Shown here: one piece after another, positions 1 through 12,100 of the stretch
How positions within the stretch are numbered: position 1 is the stretch's first letter
How the letters are laid out: the number at the start of each line of letters is the position of its first letter
Source of the DNA: Lepidostoma basale
Lineage: Eukaryota; Arthropoda; Insecta; Trichoptera; Lepidostomatidae
Assembly: GCA_022606425.2 (NCBI GenBank)
Contig: JAHDVF020001252.1
Location: 62,001 to 126,000, forward strand
Length of the DNA stretch: 64,000 nucleotides
Direction: 5' to 3'
The notes under the pieces: generated by a model
The model's database searches: none
Told to the model about the DNA's origin: nothing
What the model saw: only the letters and a program-made list of their open reading frames with translations
Position numbers and translations under genes: made by a program

Positions 1-70
1 CTCCGGGAATCGAACCCGGGACCTTGCGTGTGGCAGTCAAAGCACTTACCACTCGGACACAAAGTTCGTC
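1..70 (-). repeat. tRNA-derived SINE head, cut by window edge
   Basis: Reading on the minus strand, box A-like GTGGTAAGTG and box B-like GGGTTCGATTCCC are visible, as in the fuller copy at 1490-1736. It sits in intron 6 of gene A. It is not a tRNA gene: the acceptor stem and anticodon arm do not fold as a tRNA. Confidence 0.75.
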
Positions 71-135
71 ATCTATTATAATGTGAATCCACAACACAAC
101 GATCATTCAAGCTGCAATAGTGAAAATAGACTTAC

Positions 136-3100
136 CTATTTCGGAATATTGAGGCGGGGGTGTCTCGAATTCTCCAGAAGTGCTCGCCCCTGCAGAGGAG
201 TCGTTGCTTCCAGCCACCAAGGTGGACATATAGGGTGCATTCTGAACTGGGACATTGCCAATATTGATGGGAATGTGACATTTAAGGTTACCGTGCATTC
301 CTGTAACCATCGCTCGTACCTGCAAAATCAACCAAAAAAACATCATTGTTGTTAATAAAGATTTTCTGCTTAATGCTTACATCTAATCTTAATAGATGGC
401 GCTATCGGAGATTGAACTAAAATATGTGAAATGTTTCTCAACATAGCAGCATATATACATCTTTCAAAAATAATTGTCAGACGTGGTGGTCGTAAGAAGG
501 GCGAAATGGGGAATGTTGTATTACATAAAGCGATCACCGAACCCAACCAATGGCAGGTCATAATTCCTGTAAACTCCTCGACCACCATATTCTGTTTCCA
601 AAAACAATTTACATCTTCGTCTCTATTGAGATACAATTAATTCTTATAAGAACACATTATTGTCACATTCTTACAAAAGCCATTTAAATTTTAAATTTTA
701 AAACATTGTTATATCACATTTTTTATTATCTGTCGAGACAGTTGTTTCGCCAACCGATCTTGGCATCATCAGATACCGCAAATTACTAAAGATACAACTT
801 GAAAAAGATTCACTCCTTATATCAAAATACGTTTGAAATTAAATAAGTTTTTCGTAAATGTAAACGGTTTTGACAGCTTATAAAATTGATACGACGAAAA
901 ATTATTTTAAAATTATCTATTTTAAGATAATTTAAGGCTTAGAAATTTTTCGGCAATTTTTTTTACATCGAAATAAAACACCAAATCAAGTATTTAATAT
1001 TAATGATTATGTCCGTTTTCCTACCCGTGAAATATTCACATAAGTAAATATTTTGTACGTTTTAAAAACTTGGTTCACTGTGCAATCCTAATCAGTTATA
1101 AGTTTTTACTTTTAATATACGAGTATATTATATATATATATTTTAAACGCGTTAAAATTTCGCAATTTATAATACCAAATTGTTCTATTTTTATTTTGTA
1201 CACTTCTGTCGTACAACAATAATCAGAATAAAATTCAAAATAAGGTTCAGAATAAATAAAAAATTCAATGAAGTATTTCTCTCTCGCTCTTCGAGATAAT
1301 CTCGTACTCTTTCTTGATGACATCTTGATGATATTGTCTATTTATACAGGATGCGGCAGCATTACTTTCTTTTTTCATAACTTAATAAAACCCATTGTAT
1401 GAATCCGAAATTTTTTATTGTTTTTTTATAATGTAGGCACATACCCAAAGTTTTGTTTTACTTAGTTTTTGAAGATCAAATTATTATTATTATTGTTGAA
1501 TCGCTCTTTACATCATGACAGCATGAGCCAAATTGATATAAAGGGTATTATAGCTAGCACAGTGATTCTCGTGACATGTGATAGGTAGCTAATCTATCCC
1601 CATTTTATTGTCACGTGAATTCTACACCAGACCAAAGACAATGTGACAATCACACTGCCCTCGCCGGGAATTGAACCCGAAACCTTCGAAGTGGCAGTCA
1701 ATGCACTTACCACTCGGCCACGAAGGTCGTCGGTATCGAAATCTGGTAGGTGACGTCCCCCATTCTCCATACACTGAGTAAACCGATTTCTGGCGTTTGT
1801 CATGACTCTTGCCAGCATATCAGGCGTTATCTTGGCAATTTCTTCCTGGATGTTGGTCTTCAAATCTTTCAGGGTCCCTGGACGGTTCACATAAATGCGG
1901 GATTTCTGTCACGGGATGGCTGTTTTGAGGGAACACTTCCCAGAGCGCCTCATCTCAATTAGGGGCGATTTAAAGTGGCCGGCCCGCTCTCTTTGTGATT
2001 TTTTTCTATGGGTTTTGTTTAAATCAACCGACTGAATGGCGCGCATTTTAAAAGCGGAAGTTATGCTTCCGCACCCTGTATTATATTAGAGTGCGATGTA
2101 TCGCATTGTTTCGGCAATATGAATGTTTGCCTTGCTAGGAAAATTGATTATCCTTTAACATAACGAATTATATTACTCCCAAAATAAATATTTATTGATG
2201 GAAAAATCAACGTTTTTATCAAGCCAAGAAACATATGTTGTTCTTTTCAGAAACGATGTAATGAGATTGGTAGATTAATTTATAAAATGGTAAATATTAT
2301 ATTTATAACATGGAAGATGTGACATGTGGGATACAAACCTTAACAAAATATTGAAATGTGATGAGAGAACCGAAGGTTGAGGTCGGTGGAATAGGAGGAA
2401 CTGTGAGGACTATGCGGATTACTTTATCTTCATGCTTATTGACCCCTTCTCCGTTGTATTCTATCAACTTGTCCCTTTCATGGCGGCACTTTGAATATGG
2501 CGACGTACAAGTGTACGTCACAATCTGAAAAATGTAATTAACAATTAAAGGGCTGATCATTACAAAGGTGTCAAGTATCAAAAAAGTAAAAAAATATATA
2601 TATTTTTTTGTAAATGTATACTTATACTTGTATACGAAATTCTGGATTTTCACCAAAGGGTGGTCAATTCAAATTTAATTGCATCTCAATAGAGACGAAG
2701 ACGCAAACTGAATATGGATGATCAAGGTGTTTACAGGACTTATGACCTGTCATTGAATGTATTCACAAGTGCAACCAAATCTACATAGATGGATAATTGA
2801 AACTGACACGTGAAGATAGGTATGGATTTTGAAGTATATATACATCTTCCAAAAATTTGTCATGCATGATCATAACAAAAGTGGAATGGGGAATGTTGTA
2901 ATTACATAAAGCGTGCGCTTAACCCAACCAATGACAGGTCATAAGTCCTGTAAACACCTTGATCATTAATATTCAGTTTGCGTCTTCGTCTCTACAATTA
3001 AATGTAAAAAAAAATAGTTTTTGATTCCGATTGGTGTTAAACATAAAGGCCAGTAACTGTTCAAAGGTACAAAGTAGTTAAATATTATAATATAGTGTAG

Positions 3101-6100
3101 TTCAATCTTCAAGATTGAAAGATGCCACCCGCGCTACGAGATACATATTATTAAACAGTGTTTTTTTGTCATTTTCTATATTTTATGTTTAAATTACTTA
3201 GCACTTTTGTCATAAGCACTTATAAATTATTATAAAAAATAATAAACGGTACAAGAAACATAAAAAGCCCAAGGAAAACTTGCAAGATCAAACCAATCAA
3301 ATATTAATGGCCGGAATTAGCACGCTGTACGCATGTTAATGAATCGATTAAATTAAGTCAGGAAATTACGGTTTGGCGGTCCATTCTTTCTGCCTACCCT
3401 ATCGGGGAGACGGTGTAATAATTCGTTATTTAATTTATAAACTAACTAACTAACTAACCATCACGCCGTCTCCCCGAAGGTTTAGGCAGAAATAATGGAC
3501 TGCCACACTTTTCTTTCCTGACATATTTCTCTCGCTTCCTCAACATTCATACATCGTGTCATGCACGCGCGTCGATTTCTCTGACTCCTCACATGGTCGA
3601 CATTCAATATTTGATTTATTTGATCGTGCCACATTTTCCTCGGTCTTCCTCTATTTCTGGGTCCATTTACACCGTCAACATATAATTTTTCTACCATTCT
3701 TTTTTCCTTCACTCTTTCCATATGTCCAAACCATCTTAATGATCCTTTCATTATTTTGTTCATAACACCTTCATTCGCACCGCATTCACTTCTTATAGTT
3801 TCATTCGACACTCTATCATACACAGAGTATCACACATTCGTCTAAGAGATCTCTTTTCTAATGCATTTATTCTACTTCCATCCTTCTCTTGCCAGTTCCA
3901 TGCTTCGCTTCCATACATAAGGGTCGGTAGAAGAACACCATTGTGCACTGCCATTCTAGGTTTTTGTTTGCGATGACAACTTTAAGTGCACCATTCATTT
4001 TGTTGCCTGCCCCAACACTTCTTTCAATATCCCTCTCCACTCGTCAATTTTTAATTTATAATATTACAAGAAATACATATAACGTGAAAGTGCATATGAA
4101 TTAAGAATACATATTAATGGTAACTCTATGAAAATATTATCGTATTCATAATCAAACACTAAAATGGATACCGATTATGACAAAATTTTGGAACCTAGCT
4201 ATTACTGCCAATATACTGAAACATGTTTATATCGTTATCTTTGAGATATAGGTAGAATAATTGCACTTATAATAATACTTTTAAAATATACCAACAAAAA
4301 ATGATTGGAATTCAGTATTGCGAATCGATGTTTTTTTGAATTAGGTATGGGAAATATTATGCATAGTAAACTCACTCTTTCAATACAGAATGTCACTACC
4401 ACAACTCTGACTCTACTCTTGTTACTGATTATACACTCAATGGGAATCTGTTGTCCAGGGACATAGCCACCGATGGGAAGGTTGATTGTCATCTGTAGGT
4501 TTCCTCTGTTAGAGAAGAGGAAGGCGAAATCTTTCATTCGCTCTTGTCTTACGGGCATCTGTGGATATAACGAAAATTAATTGTATATTCACCTTCGCTT
4601 TGTGTTGTGGATTCACATTTAAATAAATAGAATAACACTTTGTATTTTCGCAACACTTTATTTTTCGATTTGCGTGTGTTCACTGTGGCTCAAACTTCTT
4701 CGATGCAACCGAAACATGTCTGCAAATCGAATCAAAAAGTGTTGTGAAAATACAAAGTGTCATTTATTTAAAAACTAACATTGTGCTATATAATGTTTAA
4801 TAATATTGTAAAACACGAATGAAAACGTCTGTTCTAGAAGTTTTATAATAATTAATGGGTATTAATGGTTGTGGTTTTATTTTGTAAACTTCATTGGAAA
4901 TATATAATGAAAACGCGGTTAATACTTTATCGGTTTTATGTAATAAAAATACATAAATATTTGTTACAAAATTGTCTCGTCTTGCGAGGGCAATCTCAAT
5001 TATTTGAAAATACCCTCGCAAGGTGAAAGAAATTTGTAACAATTTATATATTTTTATATAAATAGAAAATTACTGTAAAACCGATATAACAATCGCGTTT
5101 TCATTATAGGTATATAATATTTCATAACTCTTGGGAATCTTAATGGGAATTACATGTTCTAGAAACAATGAAAAAAACTTTGTTTTAGCACTTTTCACAG
5201 ACAAGTTCAGAAGATTCTCATCTCTCTTCAGGGTACAAATTTTAATTAGAATATTACAAAATTGGTACTTTTGTTCTTTATGAAAGGGAATGGAATTATG
5301 TTTAGAGGCAGGGGTATGTGTTTTTTAACTACAATTGTAAGGATAACATAACACGTAAAGTATAATTAATACGACAATAAATAATGATGCCTTCGCAAGC
5401 AAAACATATCATTCACATAAAATATAATAAAACTTTTAGAAAACATTTTTTTCAGTCGTGTCATTATTTAACATGTAGTTTTACACTATTGCTAGCTATA
5501 ATCAAAGAATAAACCGTCATGAAACATTTAAGGTCAAGAATTAGTCATTTACAATGAGATAAGGAAACATTGTACCAATAAGAATTCATAAGATATGTTC
5601 AAATAAATTTGATAATACCAGAGACGGCTCTCTCACAAGAACGCCGCGTTCAATGACCACAAAACAATTGATAATAATAAACAAATATTCAAATAATTCC
5701 AAATTCAAATATTCTACCAGGCCCGGCGACAGGGAACTGTTAAAGCTCATTTTAGTACAGCTGCACACTTGGACTTGGATCTTCTGGCTTACAGAGGTTC
5801 AGCTCTAATGGCTATTCCTCTTACGTCTGTACGAAACATAGTTACGCACAGGACTTTCTACGAGATATTAGAGCTACTAATTAAATATAATAATATATAG
5901 ACTTTAAATATTTTTCATATATTTTCAGAGAGATGGTACGTTTTCACGATAAGCTTTTGCAAAGTAAAATCGCTGGAACTTTATAGTCTTATAATTTCTT
6001 AACGAATAATAAAATGAGAACAGCAATATTTGTTTAAATATCTAACATATGAAAAGAAGAAATTTCTGATTAACTGTTTACCATATACTCGTACATACTT

Positions 6101-9100
6101 ACGCAGTTCAACGGATTGGCATTTAAATCGCTCATTGAAATAACGGTGAACGGGATCTTGAGGGTTTTATCCAAGGAATAAGACTTTTTTGAGATGAACT
6201 TCACATAATATCTATTCTTTCCCAAGTATCCTTCAAACGATGTTGGCAAGACTGGGGGAAGCTGGATAGAGAAACTAAAAGAGCTCACTCCTTCGGGTAC
6301 CACCACTCCACCATCAGCTGAAAGATTGAGTAAATTTAACATTAAAAAAACATTCAAATATGATAAAATTGCATAAACACTATGATTCTTTAACATTATT
6401 AAATTTAAAAAATTGAAACACTTATAAAGTTCCACAATTAATTTATGTTTGTCACAACTGTTTCGCCATTCTTTGTTAGCATCATCAGATGTTACAAACA
6501 ACAGCTGATTATTACAACATAGGTTGGCATATGTGCACCATCTAAAAAGAACATTTTGTGTTAAATTATTTTTATTTGTTATTTTATTTTATATCATTGT
6601 ATTTTATATTATTTGTTTTAGATTTATTTTGTGAAAGTTGGACGATCGAAGTGTGCGCGGAAGATGCCTTTTGGCGGCGATGAGGTTCGCAACCCATCAC
6701 ACCGCGTCTCCCGCGGGGCGAAAAGAGAAGGATGGAGTGCCGCATCAGTAAAAGTGTGACCAGTCCATTCTTTCTGCCTACCCTTTTGGGGAGACGGCGT
6801 GATGGTTAGTTAGTTGATTTCAAATAAAATCTCATTAAAAAAGGTTCATCATATCACCTATGATTGTTTTGATATATGTAGGACAAATTTTGTAGCGTAC
6901 GATGCTTTTTTATTTATAGTAGGAAATCTATTGCAAAAAATACGTACCTACTTAGAGAAAAACGTAAATTTAAAATTTCATTTTTTGTTTGGGAAGGGGG
7001 GCGTTGGATAATTTTACTGTGGTAAAGGGGGAGATTCTTTCAATACGGTTAAGAAACACTGTTGTAGATCTTGCGATCTGTTTATACATGATATCAAATT
7101 TCTTGCTGCGATGAAGACGACCTGTTTTTTCTCCATCTCTTTGATGGTCGTCCTGGTGGTCGACAACTCTCTGGAGTCTCGTGCATCACGATCTTAAGAA
7201 TGCTCGCTGGATTCATCCTCTCGATGTGGTCCCTCCAAAATCGTATACTGTGGCTATTCATAAATAAATTGTGACAATAATTACAGTGTTTCAAATTAAA
7301 CAGTTAATAATGTTGAAGTATTGTTAGCTAGAAACAGTAAACTAAGCATCGACAATAAACTCCTGATATACAAAACGGTTATAAGGCCGATCTTCACTTA
7401 TGCAGCCCCAATCTGGGGCTATGCAGCTTCGAGTCACATACAAAAACTCCAAATCCTGCAAAATAAGGCTATCCGTTTATCGCTTGGTGCGCCTTCATGG
7501 ATCAGGATTACACAACTGCACCTAGAATCGGGAATCCCGATGATAGATGAATTCATTCTGAAACTTGCCGAACGTTTTTACAAAGGACTCCCTTCACATC
7601 CCAACCCCACAATAAAAGACCTCTCTAATTACGACCCAAACACTTCCAGCCGCCACAAGCGCCCAAAATCGATTCTCCTTCAGAGAGATTGTCGAATCAG
7701 TTTATTTCATCAATAGACATTACAAAATTAATTTTTAAGGCATGTATTGAGAACAGGTAAAATAATATATTGTTTATAGTATACTACCAGAAACGCATGA
7801 GAGATCGTTTAACATTAGGAAGGCAAGATACTCTCCAGAATTGAGAGTATTTGCTTTCTGAACGTACGTTCACTAATATGAAAGACTTCGATTTCCGAGG
7901 AGACCGCGTTCAGCAGATTAATTGCTCTTCCCATCGGTGTCACCAGAGGCAGGTTGGTTCTGGCGGCCGGTAGGTAAAACAATTTATGCTGGCGCTGTCG
8001 GAGATATCTATCTGGGACAAAAAGCCGAACACCTCACACTCTCGAAGTCTTCTCATCAAACAATGGATAACACATGATTTAATCCATTACCTATGCGAGT
8101 TATTTTAATTGTTTTCTTAAAGAGGTTAGCAAAATCACAAAAATGTAATGATGGTATAAAATAGTATAATTTGTAACGTCTTACCTTCTCTGGGATAAGC
8201 TGCCATCAGGGAGATGGGAATAGTTCTAAAATATATTTCATGACCACAGAATGTGACTGTTCTTCGGTTTTTACCAGTTCCATGACTCTCACTCCACCTA
8301 ACCCTTGTCTCTCCGGTGATGTAAAAAATTAAATCTGTAACATAAAATAACAAAATTCTAAACGCGTTTTAATTGATTCATTGAACGACTTTTGCCATTG
8401 GAGTTTTTATTAAACTAAAATAATATTACAGAACTAAAATAATTCTTGATATCCCCTACTTGTGGGTAGATTCCCACCGCTTCACAGACGCCGAAATTGG
8501 AAATGTATGGGGAAGAAAAGAAATTTTTAATGATTTTTTTAATTTAGAAAAAAGTATATATCTTTATTAAAAACTATCTAGAACTTATAAATCAAAACAA
8601 AAAAAACATTAAACTAGCGTCTGTAATAATTGGCAAGGTTGTAAACATTGTCTCGCCGGTCATCCAAATTTCAAATAGTAGCGTACTTTTTTCCGAAGTG
8701 AAAGTCATTTTTTTAGTTCTGTGTGAAAAAAGATAAAAATTTTCAAAATGAATAAAGTTGTTGAAGGTATGTACTATTTTATTATATATTTATTTAGTTT
8801 TGATTTACAATTTTATCATTTAAAGTAGACGCTGAAAAAATATGCATAAAATCTATGATTTTTTAACCTTTTTCCGCGATAATTTGGACTTCAAAAAAAA
8901 AAAAGCGCCATTGTCCACGATATAATTGTTATATATGTATTCTTTGTACTATCTACTATAAAGTAACATTAAAATCATAACCCTTTACAACCCTTTCTTC
9001 ATACATTATAATTGATTTTATCTTTTGTCTCTCCAGGTGCCAGTTTGGGTCGTTCGAGCGGAAGATTAAATATAACTCGCATGGAGCTATTTTTAGAGTT

Positions 9101-12100
9101 AAAAAATGGCATTTTTTTACAACAGGCACATAGTAAATGTGTCAAATATTTAATAAATTACATAAAAACAAAATTAGAGTACGCTACATGTTCCAAAAAC
9201 TGTGAGCGGAGTATTTTGTCTCAAATTAAATGGACTGTTCAAAATTTTTTATTTAATTGGAAAGAAAGTAAATATTTTCTTCCGGTATTTACTAGGAAAA
9301 ATTCAAGCTGGCTTGATAAAACAATTGAGCATATCAAGAAATTTCGTTGGCAATACCTTGAATCTCTCGTGGATCTGGACGCGGACGTCCTAAAAAAATG
9401 TTTGATGCTAGCTGTTCGAAAATGAAACGAAGAAAAGTAGTGGATCTTGTTGAAAACAGAAAAGCACAAGAACTGTCGTATGCAACGCAATTAAGCTTAC
9501 GCATGTCTGGAAATCGTATGAGTGCAGACATTGTCAAAATGGCGACAAATGTTACTCCAAAGAGACTAGGAAAAATGAAGAAATCATTAACGCCGAATGT
9601 TGTCTTAAAACCATATACTGCAGAAGAAGCTTTAGCGTTGATTATTGATTGGAAGCTAACAAAAGAACAATACACAACATTACAAAGAGATGCTAAAAAA
9701 CGAAATGCAAACATTTACCCGAGCTATGACTCAACATTGAAGGCTAAACAAGGGTGCTACCCGGAAAGAGAAGAATCTACGATAGTTACTGAAACATTTG
9801 CAGAAATAAAATTACAAACTTTATTAGATCATACAGTTACAGAGGACGTACAAGAAATACGTCAGAAAGATTGGAAGACATTTAGGAAATTTCACACAAG
9901 AAAGACCTCGAGAATAAACACTAATACGGACCTAATAAATAGATTATGGGTTTCATCTGATGCCGTAATTTCAAGTTTCCGGAAACTTCCGCTTGGGAAA
10001 AGTCGTCCTCTTTCAAAAGAAGTTTTAAATTTGTTTAGCCTACCACAATTAATAACAGTGCACGATTAAGAGGACAGTGATACAGAAGTAATTTAATGAA
10101 AATAATTTGTTTATAAAATGCGTTTTTCCTGTCACATTTTTTTCTTATATAAATTGCCCGTTTTGTTTACGTTCATAATGCATATAATATCTATTTTTAA
10201 TGATTTGATATAGTATTTTTCCTCAATAATATTTGAATAAAATAAATTGTAATATTTTAGAAATGCTTTTATTTAAAAAAAATCTTTTTGACATCAAATT
10301 ATTTTTTTCCCCCTAAATTGTCGAATTCGGCGTCTGTGCGCTTTCCCGAAGCTGTTATAGGCAAACGGCGCCTTTCCCTAGGCCCGTCCCTCGTCCATGC
10401 GGGACTCTAGTTAGAAAGATTATATATTAATTTATTGAAAGTTAGACATTAACATTGGAATTCCATTGTGATACAACGCTGTTTATTTTCCACTAAAATA
10501 TTAAATATCACGACATGTTTCGGAGGAGACCACCATCTTCGGGTTTAAATACATGTAATATATTGTATAACAAAAAACAAAACAAAGAGAGACTTATTAA
10601 AACACATTAAAAAAATTATACAATACAAAGGAACAAAATTTGAATAAAAAAAATTACCTTGACTAATTGCTTTAAGAACTAATAATTAATTTTTAACAGA
10701 AGAACTAATAATATAATTTTTTTTTTATTTGCTAGGTCTAATAAATAATTTTTTAACAGTAATAATACATATTAATTGACATATTTTGCCTAGATATTAA
10801 AAATTGATTACTTTGCGTTGAAAATGTTGTTGGGAATGGGAGCTTAGAATACTAAAAGTGGAAAGGGTATTTAAGGGGAAAGGAGTAAATGGAGGATTCT
10901 GATTATTAGTGATGTTTTGAATCGAAATTTCTAAAAAAATATGTATTATATCTTGAACCAATAGATTGTACCTACTCGTATTTATCATTTTAAAAAGCTT
11001 CACTTTTAAATAATTATCGTTATCTACATATTATTTCGCATTATCTTTGAAATTAAATTTGTTTTTCAATACTTAAATATTAGTAATCACACACCAATTA
11101 ATGACGTATATATTACATCAATTATTTAAGAGATAATATCAAATACCCACTTGTGTTTCATTGTTCTACAAACCACTTTTTAAAAGAAAAGCGAGTTTAC
11201 ACGTCAAAATATGTATCCACAAAAATTACACAAAATAATTTAAAGTGTATAAGAATAATTCAATAAAAAATACTTCGAATAGAATGAAATTTTTTTATGT
11301 ATAAAATCAATCGTGAATTTGATAACTTCTCATATATTTTTTTTTGAGAAGCGAAGCCAACGATAGACACCCAATATTTTAACAACAAAAAACAAACAAA
11401 CCATCACGCCGTTTCCCCGCAGGGGTAGGCAGAGAGAATGGACCGCCACACTACTCTATCCTGGCACACCTCTCTAGCTTCTTCCACATTCATACATCGA
11501 GTCATACACGCACGTCGATTCTTCCGGCTTCTGACATGACCAATTTTTAATATTTGATTAATTTGGTCATGCCATGTTTTCCTCGGTCTACCTCGACTCC
11601 TTACTCCTTTTAAAATAGACTTTAAAACAAATAGTCCATCTATTTATAAAATATAGGAAGAAGACTGACAAGATTGACACATTGACTACGGAATAGTATT
11701 TTGCAGGATTTAAGTACCTTCTAAGAATCATCCATAGTCAAAGTAAGAAAGCGCAATAGACAGCCGATTTTCATAAAAATAATTCACCGTTACTTATTAA
11801 AGTTAGGGAAAAAACTCATGACGTGGGATTTGAATCAGAGATCGACTGGTCAGCAAAATAGAAAAGGCAAGCTATCAAATCAAATCAAATCAGTTTATTT
11901 TCTCAAAAGATATTACAAATATTTATTATAGTTTAAGACATCCATTGAGAACAGGTAAAACATAATAAATATATAATACCAGGAACGCATGAGAGATGGT
12001 TCGACATTAGGAATACAAGATACTCTCCAAAGTCAGAGAATTTGTCTTCTGAACGTACTTTCACGAATATGAAAGACGTCGATCTCCGAAGCGATCATGT

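Larger units (their letters stand above)
8455..10415 (-). mobile_element. Antisense LINE 3' UTR that received the Transib-like insertion
   Basis: Left piece 8455-8482 and right piece 10339-10415 join after removing the insertion and one CGCTT. The joined antisense sequence reads CCTATAACAGCTTCGGGA then AAGCGGTGGG. Copies at 61201-61228 and 19680-19710 carry the same motif, so this is a retroelement 3' UTR. Confidence 0.75.

Noticed and set aside
1..70. tRNA gene call from box A and box B matches
   Set aside because: The same sequence recurs as the head of a dispersed SINE with a tRNA-unrelated body; no cloverleaf or anticodon arm is maintained.
83..355. Plus-strand 90-codon frame
   Set aside because: It is the antisense of exon 6 of gene A.
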